A stretch of 64,000 nucleotides of DNA, from positions 3,912,976 through 3,976,975 of the forward strand of contig OX387187.1 in assembly GCA_947561395.2 (NCBI GenBank), written 5' to 3'. Each line of letters begins with the position of its first letter. The first letter of the stretch is position 1. The notes under the pieces are model-generated. The model saw only the letters and a list, made by a program, of their open reading frames with translations, had not been told where the DNA came from and did no database searches. Source of the stretch: Buxus sempervirens. Its lineage: Eukaryota; Streptophyta; Magnoliopsida; Buxales; Buxaceae. A program made the position numbers and the translations under genes. Positions 24,049 to 33,132 of this stretch are shown here, piece by piece.

Positions 24049-24427
24049 TGTAAAATCCCTAAATTTTAATTAATGAATTAAAATTTGGATTATGGTGAAT
24101 AATTATTATTATTATTGTTTTAAAATTTTCAGAAATGGAGGATGAGGATATTTATGGAATTTCTGGAAACTTAATGAAAAGGATGTAATTAAATAAGGTA
24201 AATAAATTATTATAATTGAGTGATGTTAATAGTTAGTATTACATCTCATGTTTATTTATTGATTTAGCCTTGAATATGTAGGGGAGATTGCTGCAGTGGC
24301 AAAACAGCAGATCATGAGGAGTTTTGAAAGAGTGTGGAGAGGCATACCTGGTTCTAGGTTGTTATACATAGTGTTATCGTGAGACGAGTTATATCTTTAA
24401 TGAACAACTCGGATCCGGGGCGCTACA
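24049..24427 (+). mobile_element. Short LTR-like element (about 380 bp)
   Basis: It starts TGTAAAATCCC and ends GATCCGGGGCGCTACA. These ends match those of the large LTR family at 41328-43614 (TGTAAAACCCC ... GATCCGGGGCGTTATA), including gtgagacg.gttata.ctttaatgaacaac just before the end. It is far shorter than the 2-3 kb LTRs, so it is an internally deleted LTR or a TRIM-like relative. No exact TSD is seen with these ends; starting instead at 24038 gives TCTCA / TCTAA. Confidence 0.6.
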
Positions 24428-25448
24428 TCTAAACATCCAAATAAGCATTTGAATGGCACCCAATCATCTCTAACTTGGTAGGTTATGACAGATGGTTCAA
24501 TTTATGATAGGATTCCTACAGTTTCTTACCTTTTGTAATGCATGATGGTTAGAGATGCATTAGTAATACGATATGAGTAATTGTAATGTGTGCATTGCAC
24601 GTGAGCATTAATATCATTACTTATATTTTAAAATTATTATATCCTGAATAAAAAAACTTCTATGTTGATATATCAATTTAACATAAAACTCTTCTAACAA
24701 CCTATTTTAAACTGATAAATACATAACATTTCTCAGCTATAATTCATATTTTAAGCGTATTTCCACCTCTCTCTTATATTATATAGTATATATTTTTATT
24801 TTAATGACAATTTATCGATTAATTTTCTTAGTCATTGTCTTATTTTCTTGATTTTATTTAATCAAAAGTCATTTTTAAAAGTTATTTTGAAATTTTATAT
24901 CCTATAATTAGTAAATATGTGAAAATCATTGTTATTAATAATCTGAGTTCATATCATTTAATTAGAATTCTCTTACATTATTATAATTAAGGTTTAACTA
25001 ATTTATTAGGATTTATTAGACTCACGGCAATAACAAAAAAAGGTAAATTTGAAATTAATTATTTAAATATAGGTAAAAATTCCTTTATTTAAAATAATTC
25101 TAGATAAGTATTGGAAAAGAAGTATTATGAAATGAATGATGGTAACATTTATTGCAGAATAAATCACTAAGAAAAATTAATGATTTCCTCCACAATATGA
25201 ATTAATAATTTGAATAATCTCTTATTAATTAGTAATTATCACCGAAATAACTATAATTAAGTTTAAATTAATTAAAATTCTTTTAGGTTAGTATAATTTG
25301 AGGTTTAAATTTTAATTAAGAATTATATTATTCTTTTAATGTTCTTTTAAGTATATATGTAAAAATTTTTTGGATTAAAAATATTTTTATTTAATATTCA
25401 ATAATTTTGTTTGAAATATTTTATTTTATTTTTTTAATGAAATTATTT
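24428..25448. other. Very AT-rich intergenic DNA
   Basis: Long A/T-rich stretch of TTTTAATT-type sequence, without coding potential or a recognised element. Confidence 0.5.
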
Positions 25449-25457
25449 TAGATAATA

Positions 25458-26920
25458 GGGAAATTTATAGTAACACCCCCTGAGCTTTGGCTAATGGACA
25501 CGGACACCCCCTATAGTTTAAAATTGATCACTTATAGCCCTCAGCATTTTAAAAATCGACGTTTACTACCCTTGCCGTCAGTTGGCATCAAACGGTGTTA
25601 ACTTTCTAAATTTAAAAGACAAAAGTGCCCTTCCCTTTTAAACACTCGTCCTCTTCTCTAACAAAACCCTCCTCTTCTTCACTTGATGAACCCTTCGTCT
25701 TTCTCTAACATAATAAGCTACTGCAGTGTTTCATCTGTGTCTCTTCACAAACAAATTTTTTTCATTCTACTGTTCTAGTTCTTTAACTTCCCAGCAGAGG
25801 AGGAACTTTCTCTTTCAACTATCGGCATAATTTGAAAAGCGACAAGTGAAAAAGCCTAATTTGAAGACTCCGATGGCAGAAACTAGGGATTCATAATCCC
25901 TCAACTATTGTCCTCACAAGATGGTGTTTGTTTCTGCCGTGCTATAAGCATAGGGTTGGACACAAAAGAGTAGGCTAGAGAAAACGAGGATGGTGAGGGT
26001 TTTTCTTCGTCTCAACATTAATTAGCCAATACTTTAGTATAGTTATCCCCAGTCAATCTCAATCTCTCATTTATGAAGTTGAAATTAAGAAGAAGACGAC
26101 GAATTTTCTCACCAGTTTCCTGATACCTTATTATAATGGCGTAAATCTTTTGAGTCAACCCTCAGATACTCAGGATTTTCTTTCTTTGGTTTGAACCTCA
26201 ATATTCCATGTTGTGGATGCATCGTCTGCTGTTCACGTGGTTTTGTTTGATATTCTCTGCACTTTATGAAAGAGAAAGTGAGATGGACCAGAAATGTCTT
26301 GGCTTAAGATTAATGTTGAATTGTTGATAGGGCATTGAGAGGAAATCTAGGACTGGCCATTGGAGCTATATGTCATGATGCAGATGATAAAGAAAAACCC
26401 TAATTTTCTTGAATAGGGGATACGTATCTTGTAGACATAGACAGAGAATCAAATGAGGGGGTCCTTATTCAATATCTGTTTGTTCTAACAGCGAATCAGA
26501 GAAGTTCTCACCGTGAATGGGTTATATATCGTGGTTAACTTGCCAGAATTTCCTTCTGTCCCAACTGGAGATTCCTGAAGAGAGAAAAAATAAAGACAAT
26601 GAAGATGAGAAGGAGAGGTAACAACGAAGGGAAAGAAGACAGAGGAGAAAAAGAATTGGTCTTGTGTTAATAACTATTGTTGGTTTGTTGGCTGCAAATG
26701 TTAGTGCAAGAGTTGGTTGAAGATGAGTTAGAATAGGTTAAGGAAGGGGCACTTTGGTCTTTAAAATTAGTAAAGTTAACACCGTTTCTTGTAAACTGAC
26801 GGTAGGGGTGTCCAATGCCGGTTTTGAAAACGTTGAGGGTTATAAGTGATCGTTTTTAAACCATAGGGGGGTGTTCGTGCCCATTAGCCAAACCTCAGGG
26901 GGTGTTATTGTAAATTTCCC
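25458..26920. mobile_element. Non-autonomous MULE with long TIRs, TSD TAGATAATA
   Basis: A 1,463-bp element. Its left end GGGAAATTTATAGTAACACC and the reverse complement of its right end GGGAAATTTACAATAACACC are the outer parts of inverted repeats of roughly 180 bp. Inside them, CCCTGAG.TTTGGCTAATGG, GATCACTTATA.CCCTCA, ACGGTGTTAAC and AAAGTGCCC occur on both sides. Exact 9-bp duplications TAGATAATA (25449-25457 and 26921-26929) flank it, as expected for Mutator-like elements. The ~1.1 kb interior has no long reading frame and no transposase, so it is non-autonomous. The interior is less AT-rich than its surroundings, which would be compatible with captured host sequence, but I recognise no gene. 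Confidence 0.93.
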
Positions 26921-26929
26921 TAGATAATA

Positions 26930-27830
26930 TAAGAATTTTGGAATTATATATTCTAGAAGAATGGCTAAATATAAACTATCGGAAATAACCAAAAAAAATA
27001 TAATTTTGAAATTAAATATTTAGTATAAGTATAAATTATTTAATTAAAATTCTATAAGTAGGTTAGTATAATTTGGGTTTATCTAATTTGTAGGATTTTA
27101 TGAGACTTACAACAATAGCAAAAAGAGAATGGTGCTTTTGAAATTAAATATTTTATAGAAGGTTATTTTGGGTATGTGAAAATGAAAAACTTTTAAGATA
27201 GTTCATAATTTTAACAATACGTACAATTAACAAAGAGAGTGGTACTTTTGAAATGAAATATTCTATAGAAGGTTATTTTAGGTATACGAAAATGAAAAAC
27301 ACTTAAGGTAATTTGTGCTTTTAATAGTAGTATAGATATCTAATTTTATATTTTACAATATTTTTATTTAGAATCTTTATCCATTTTAAAGTCCCATATG
27401 ATTGGAGCAACTATTTAAGAAAAAAGGGAATTCATTACCTTTTTGGAATTATATATAATTTTTATATTATTTCTCTTAAAAAATTTATCTTTATTTTTTT
27501 CTATTAAAAAAATAGGTATTATTTGTTCTTATTTTATATTTTTCTATTCATAATAATAGTTTGTTGGACAATTGAATTTTTTTTATTTTATGTCAATATC
27601 ACTATAAAATCTTCATATTTAATTTTCTAATTAAGGCATTAATGAATCAAAACAAAAAGTGAATCCTATTATTATTCAAAATCCTTATAAATTAGATTAA
27701 ATCAAAATTCACACAAAAATGTTCTCTATATTTAGAGTCCCAAAATAAGTTCTCAAGAAAACACAAAAATAATAACATATATTAAACTAAATAATAAACA
27801 TGAAATAAAATAATTTAAACTTGAAATCAT
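26930..27830. other. AT-rich intergenic DNA
   Basis: No gene is seen. It contains the tandem pair at 27125-27330 described separately. Confidence 0.45.
27125..27330. repeat. Tandem duplication, unit about 108 bp
   Basis: The phrase tttgaaattaaatattttatagaaggttattttgggtat...gaaaatgaaaaac (from 27138) is repeated with few changes from 27247. Confidence 0.85.
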
Positions 27831-28107
27831 TCTCAACGTGCAACGCAAGTTGACATCTACTAGTTTTTCCCGAAAGGATAAATACTTAATGGCTCAAGTT
27901 ATCAATTTAACTTGTCCTTTTTATACTAAGAACCTGTGTAAAAGGTTGATTTATTTGTTTTTAGGACACCTATTTGAAAATGTAGTACATAGAATGGAAA
28001 AGCCTAATTTTGAAAGTTGCATTGGCTTCATCCACGGTTAGATTGCGAAGATTGTAGGAATTTTCCTTCTCTCCCATCTCTCTATCACTCAGTCCAATGC
28101 TTTGTGT

Positions 28108-28395
28108 AGATTTTTCACCTGTGCAAATGAAGCATTTCTCAAGGGCACAAGGATGAGGAAGACACCTTCTCAGTCTCTCTTTCCACAACAAGCTTTGGGG
28201 TCATGTGTTGAGGTATGACGGTTCAGATTGGATGGCGAAGTTGAAAGGTTGAAGCATGATAAGCAGGTTTTGAAGCTCAGGCAGCAACAGCAAAACACCA
28301 GACCCAGCTTCAAGCCATGGAACAAAGGCTGCAAGGAATGGGGTTGAGGCAGCAACAGATGATTAACTTCTTCGCAAGAGCAATGCAGAAAATTT
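28108..28395 (+). pseudogene. Heat shock transcription factor fragment (class A type)
   Basis: The degenerate frame matches the region just after the DNA-binding domain of plant class A heat shock factors. CANEAFLKG corresponds to the end of the DBD (WEFANE.FLRGQ). KTPSQSLFPQQALGSCVEV is the linker. After an in-frame stop come RFRLDGEVERLKHDKQV and KLRQQQQNT, the heptad-repeat oligomerisation region (HR-A). In a shifted frame QAMEQRLQGMGLRQQQMINF then FARAMQK continue HR-B. About ten residues after FLKG (the HLLKNIRR segment) and the MMELV segment are deleted. There is no DBD and no activation domain, so it is a non-functional fragment. Confidence 0.85.
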
Positions 28396-28580
28396 TTTAT
28401 TTTTTATTTTTTTAGTTTTCCTCTCCTCTTCCTCTCTCCCATTCTCTCTCTATCTCATCCCGATTTTCTCTTCCAACGAGATTTTCTAGGGCCTTCTCGA
28501 ATGAGATCCGCTTCCTCTCTCTCTCTCTCTCTCTTCTTTTTAGTTTTCCTCTCCTCTTCCTCTCTCCCCTTCTCTCTTTG
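28396..28580. repeat. Pyrimidine-rich tract with (CT)n microsatellite
   Basis: T-runs are followed by cctctcctcttcctctctcccattctctctctat. This phrase returns near 28549-28577 after a (CT)n run at about 28513-28534. Minus-strand frames here encode only Arg/Glu-rich low-complexity sequence. Confidence 0.75.
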
Positions 28581-28789
28581 GTTGAGTTTAGCATTGCTTT
28601 TGATTTTTTTCTTGTTTAAGCAAAATCAAGCTTTTTGAAGCAAAATAAGCACTTTTGGTTAGCACTTGTTTTTGTTTTTCATGATGAAGCAAAAGCAATC
28701 TAATTGCTTTCTTAAGAAGAAAATTTTTTTGCTTTCTCATGATGAAGCAAAAGCTTTTATTTTTTGCTTCTTTGGCTTATTGTTACTAA

Positions 28790-29129
28790 TCTAACACCAA
28801 CAACCTACTAACACAACCACTGTCACTCACTACCATTACCAACCACCACTATAAAACCACCAACAACCACCTCCTACACTCCAGCCACCACCACCTCCAC
28901 CCACCACCCCACAACCGCCATCCACCCTTGCTTCCCGCCATGGGCATCACTACTAACACCACTGATCCACTCACCATTACACATCATCCACCATCACTAG
29001 TATCACTTATCACCCATCACCATTATCACCACCATCCATCACCACCACCCACCACCACCCATCACCCCCACCACTACAACCACCAACAACACTCCCACCA
29101 CCACCATCCACCTATACCAACACACCTAC
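28790..29129. repeat. CCA/CAT-rich low-complexity tract, left part
   Basis: Long tract of ccaccacc / atcacc trinucleotides. It is split by the solo LTR 29130-31556 and continues at 31557-31742. The reading frame starting at 28928 is Thr/His/Pro low complexity running into the LTR and is not called as a gene. Confidence 0.8.
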
Positions 29130-29874
29130 TGTGCGCACCTAAACCTGGCCTAGATCGCACACCGGGCGCACCTTCAGTGCGTGCCTCGGGACATTCGGAG
29201 TCGCCACTGCCTGAGAGTGCAGGCAGACACGGTTTTGCCCTAACCGGGTCTAAGTCTGGTCTGCGGCTTTTCAGAGTTCTAGCTAAGTCCTCGGTTACGA
29301 TCCGGGGAAGTCCTAAAGACACCCCGGTCCGCCCCGTCGGTTTGACGGGTCCCTCGGGTCTCCCTGGTTCTTGAGTCAAATTCACCCTTTTCCTAGACCA
29401 GCATGCTGACTTGTTGGGTCTGGCGGGGCCCGCTGGAGGTGTGGGTCCCTTTTTATTTGATTTTATCTTTTATTTATTTAAGTGATGTGGGTCGGACCCA
29501 GGTCCCGTTGGAAGACCCGTGGGTTGCCATGGTTGGGCCTTGGGCCCAGTTGGGTTATTGGGTAACCCATTTGGTTATTTTATTAAGTTTTATATATTTA
29601 CAACTTTAGTTTGGGCTTAGTGGGCTTGGAATAGGCCCATTAGCCAAAGTCTAGTGGCCTGGGCCCGTTTTATTGAAAACGGGCCTGGTATGGGCTGGTC
29701 TAAATATGGGCCCTCAAGTGGGCCCAAGGGAATCTTGGTGGGCCCGTATGGGCCCAAAGTCAAAATTGGGCTTAAGAAAGCCCAAAATGGTTAAGGGGAG
29801 TGGTTCAGGCCGGTTTAGACCGGAATTGGTCCAACCAGGCCGAGAAATTACATTTTTTAAGTTACATTGCAATC

Positions 29875-29977
29875 GCCCGTATTTTCCATACGGTCCAGCC
29901 TGCCCGTAAATGAATTCCGGTCCCCTTTGTCCGTGAATTAGCTACGGTCCAGACTGGACCGGCCTGAGTTTACGGAC
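29875..29977 (-). repeat. Second palindrome array, in the LTR leader
   Basis: Four 21-bp units at 29875, 29902, 29929 and 29957 (period 27-28) use the same GCCCGTA...TACGGTC-type arms but more degenerate. They lie about 780-890 bp downstream of the TATA box on the LTR strand, in the presumed transcribed part. Confidence 0.75.
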
Positions 29978-30779
29978 GCGACCCAGTTTGCTTGTTTGCT
30001 GCCGATTCTGCTTGGGATGTGTCCGGCCATCTTCCTGGGAACTCCAATGACTTCTGTGATGATTCCAGGGCCTTCAGAATCCTTCAATTCCTTCATTTGG
30101 CCTAAAAGGCCATTTCTTCTTTCTTCTTCTTCTAACTGGGAAACCAGCATCTTTTGGGGTGATTCATGATCATATCTTGGAGTGGGGAAGTGGGAAATCA
30201 CAGTATACTCCTTTAACTTCAAGGAGGGTTCAATCCTTCCATGTCAAAAAACTTAAAAAAGAAAAGCTATTTGTTTAATTAATTAAAGCATTCCTTAGAT
30301 AATTCCTTTCTTCCCTTCTTGTCATGAACTATTCTTTGGTACCATCTCTTCATGGGGCTTAAAACAGCAGTTAAGTTAGTAACAGCAAGAATTTTTAAAG
30401 GAGACCTTGGAAAAGGAAATGAAAATGAGAGTATTATAAAATCCAATACTTACAACGTGATTCTTTTCTTTTTTTTTTTTGCTAGGTGTGATTTCTCCGG
30501 TGAGTTTGGCAGCGCTTCCGCGTCCTCCAAAATTTGCTGGGATGAAATGGGAAGGGCTTGGTTAATGTGGATGGGTTTAAAACCAAATTAAAGGGGATTT
30601 GGGCATGGTTCATGCAAGGTGAGGGTATTTTAGGAAGAAAACAAGTTTGGGCTAAAGGTGTTGGTGGTTGGGCAGCATGGGGTCGTGGAGTGCACCAAGA
30701 GGGAGTGGGGGTAGGCCAGGGGAGAGGGCTTGTCCAAATGAAGGGGGGTGGCCTCTCTATTTATAGGCAAAAATCCCGT

Positions 30780-30995
30780 GCCCGTATTTGAACTACGGGC
30801 GTGCCTTGCCCGTACTTCAAGTACGGGCGTGCCTTGCCCGTAATTCAAATACGGGCGAAAAACGAATATTTGCAATTATCGCAGATTCGGCCGTACGGGA
30901 CGCGTGTTCCGCCGTACGGCGACGCGTGTCTTCCTTCTAGAAGCGTGCCCGTATTTAAAATACGGGCATGCCCTGCCCGTACTGTAAATACGGTC
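30780..30995 (-). repeat. 28-bp periodic palindrome array immediately upstream of LTR TATA box
   Basis: 21-bp units at 30780, 30808 and 30836 are separated by the 7-bp spacer gtgcctt; units at 30947 and 30975 are separated by atgccct. Two units are perfect palindromes with 10-bp arms and one central base: 30808-30828 (arm GCCCGTACTT) and 30947-30967 (arm GCCCGTATTT). Between the two blocks (30895-30925) lies gccgtacgg-type palindromic sequence, including perfect GCCGTACGGC. Read on the LTR strand, the array ends about 14 bp before the TATA box. Confidence 0.92.
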
Positions 30996-31556
30996 CCGCA
31001 CGTTTTAAAAATGTGTGGATTTCAAACCTTTATTCAATTTGGCTTATTGCAGGATTTTTATCCGATTTTTCCGATTATTTTATTAGAAAACGAGATTCTC
31101 TTTATTAAAATATTATTAAACACTTTTATCTTTTTTATTTTATTGGTTTAGTCCATTTTTGCTGCCTTTTTGCCACATGGGCAGTTTTTCTGAAACTTCA
31201 ACTGCTCATAACTTCTTCGTCCGGTGTCCGATTTCAACAAACTTAGTGTCGTTGGAATCAGCTCGGAACCACCTATCCATTGGGATCAAGTTTGGCAGTC
31301 GAATTGGGGTCGAGCAAAAAGTCAACTTTTCGCTCCCCACAAGTTTGACCAGCTCATATCTTTTCCATCTGGACTCCGATTCCAGCAAATTCAGTTGCGT
31401 TGGAATCATGTCGAAATGCTCTTTTTAATGAGATGAAGTTTGATGGCCAAATTTACTTGAATCAAAAAGTCAATTTTTTGACCCACTCAGGGTTTGACTT
31501 TTAGTTTGACTTTTCATTTTTCTCTATTTTGGGGGTGCAAAAATCAGGTGCTAACA

Positions 31557-31745
31557 CCTACCATCCCCACAGCCCCACCATGACTATCACCACACAACCA
31601 CTACCCCTACCACCATCATCACTGCCACCCACCAAGACATTCCCACCACCACCACTACTATCACCAATCACCCACCACAACTACCACCATCACTACTACC
31701 ACCCACCATATATCCACTACCACCGCCCACCTTTACCATAATAGT
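31557..31745. repeat. CCA/CAT-rich low-complexity tract, right part
   Basis: Continuation of 28790-29129 beyond the solo LTR; accaccatc / ccaccac triplets. No gene. Confidence 0.8.
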
Positions 31746-31857
31746 ACATTTCAGAGCGGGCTTCCATTTATCTCAAGGGACATTGTTTTATATTTAGAGG
31801 GATTCCATTTGTGTGTACCACAAGAAAGTTCCTGTGTTGTAGGGCCTTTCTTTCTAG

Positions 31858-32222
31858 AATAGACAGAAAATTTTGCTGGATATAGCTGATGCCATGGAGG
31901 CCAATGAAAGCCTGATTAAAGTTGAGAATGAAGCTGATGTAGTTGCTACACAGCAAGCTGGGTATGATAAGTCATTAATATTTCTGTTTATTTATTTATT
32001 TTTTGTTGAAAAAAAATAGTTCCTTGACGTTAATATCCATTTATATTCAAATACTTGGTATTCATTGTGTGAGATGTTTCCATAGGACATTGTGCTCTTT
32101 TGACATTTTACTCTTTGATCCTACAAAACGCATCAATCTTATTTGGTCTTTGAAGGAGAAAGTTCATCCATATACTTGCGAGCATGGAAGAACCTGTTGG
32201 TCTGGTGCATAAAAGAATAGAG
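31858..32222 (+). pseudogene. P5CS (pyrroline-5-carboxylate synthase) fragment, two exon pieces
   Basis: Piece 1 (31858-31980) follows an intron-like acceptor (tttctttctag). It reads [18 protein letters not shown] with [18 protein letters not shown], matching the start of the glutamate-5-semialdehyde dehydrogenase half of plant P5CS, the proline biosynthesis enzyme. Piece 2 (about 32145-32222) reads ILASMEEPVGLVHKRIE and ends at a GTAAGA donor, matching the next conserved block (VLANMEDPIGRVLKRTE). The connecting residues are missing or frameshifted. Because intron-like borders remain, it derives from genomic DNA rather than a processed transcript. No other P5CS exon is nearby, so it is a non-functional fragment. 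Confidence 0.85.
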
Positions 32223-32545
32223 GTAAGAACCAGGCTTCTGATGTAAACTTCTTCCTACATAGATTTATGGTAATTTATTTTAGTGAATTAATGGTCCCTT
32301 TTATTCCCCTTTATGGTGTTTAAGCTGTATTCTTACCATAAAGTTGAAGTTCTTTGGAAAGATTTCGCACACGCTATTTGAATGCGTGATGCAATTCTTT
32401 TGTATTGTTTGTTCCGATTAAAACTGGGATTAAGTTCTGGAAATATGCAACAGTTTTCAGTTCAGATCTTATAATAGATTTCGAGGGCGGTTTATTCTTT
32501 TCGTGAATTTGATCATACCTTGAATTAAAGGAGGAGAAGAAGCAG

Positions 32546-32614
32546 ATGCAAAGGGTTTTTGGCGTGAAAAAAGAGAAAGAACCCCCTCATCCAGTTCAAG
32601 CTACCACTGATAGG
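32546..32614 (+). pseudogene. VPS60-like first exon
   Basis: A 23-codon exon, MQRVFGVKKEKEPPHPVQ then ATTDR, ends exactly before a GTATGA donor (32615). It matches the first residues of plant VPS60, an ESCRT-III-associated SNF7-family protein (M.RVFG.KK..EPPPSIQDASDR, followed in the family by INKRGD). The upstream sequence aaaggaggagaagaagcag looks like a normal 5' leader. None of the remaining VPS60 sequence is found downstream in the window. It is therefore either a captured first-exon fragment, which I favour because two other gene fragments lie next to it, or the first exon of a gene with an intron longer than 31 kb. Confidence 0.75.
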
Positions 32615-32959
32615 GTATGATTCCTATATTCATTCTTCAATTTCTTGCAACTACATCGATTCTACACGATCATCATTTTTTTTTGTTTTAATTATTTTGT
32701 TTTTACGAATTTATGGTATTCTTATTTTGATTTTTTTAATTACATGCATTTAGATTATGAAATTCTTTTGTAATTGAATAATATCGATTGTGATTGAATA
32801 CGTTGAATGATATACTTGCAGATTACTCTAAACATTCTCTCAATTTTGAGATTCTATACTTTTGATAGTAATATATCTAAAAGACAATTTTATTAGATTA
32901 CTTAACTTATTTGTTGATTGCTTTCTATTCTCGAATGGTTCACTTAGTGTTGTTGGTGT

Positions 32960-33110
32960 AATCTGCACTTTTTATATGAATTGAAACCGAAAACCGAACC
33001 AAATCGAATTACAACTTCACATTTTAAACTGAAAAACCAAACCGAAAGCAGTTGGTTAATCCTAAACCGAACCGAAAAAACCGAAATTGCAAGGTTCGAA
33101 TTCTCAGGGA
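32960..33110. repeat. (AACCGAA)n-like degenerate repeat
   Basis: Runs of accgaaaaccgaacc / aaccgaaccg are found here, again at about 35693-35960 and at 39108-39270 (ggtttggtt). They encode nothing. Confidence 0.7.
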
Positions 33111-33132
33111 AAAAAACAAACCCCTAAAACTA

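Larger units (their letters stand above)
29130..31556 (-). mobile_element. Solo LTR, TGTTAGCACC family, TSD CCTAC
   Basis: A 2,427-bp LTR: plus-strand ends TGTGCGCACC...GGTGCTAACA, flanked by exact CCTAC duplications (29125-29129 and 31557-31561). It is reversed, with TATA box CTATAAATAG on the minus strand at 30766-30757. GGAGTCGCCACTGCC near 29198 and proline-rich GGGCC phrases in the leader are shared with the LTR at 57810-60524. U3 (31550-31200) holds two copies of a ~140-bp repeat built on cagttgcgttggaatc and agtcaacttttt. Palindrome arrays lie at 30780-30995 and 29875-29977. No internal coding region is present. It is of the large Ty3/gypsy Tat-like type by general look; the lineage is inferred. 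Confidence 0.92.

Noticed and set aside
28928..29374. 148-codon frame, Thr/His/Pro-rich
   Set aside because: Starts in the CCA low-complexity tract and runs into the solo LTR across its TSD.
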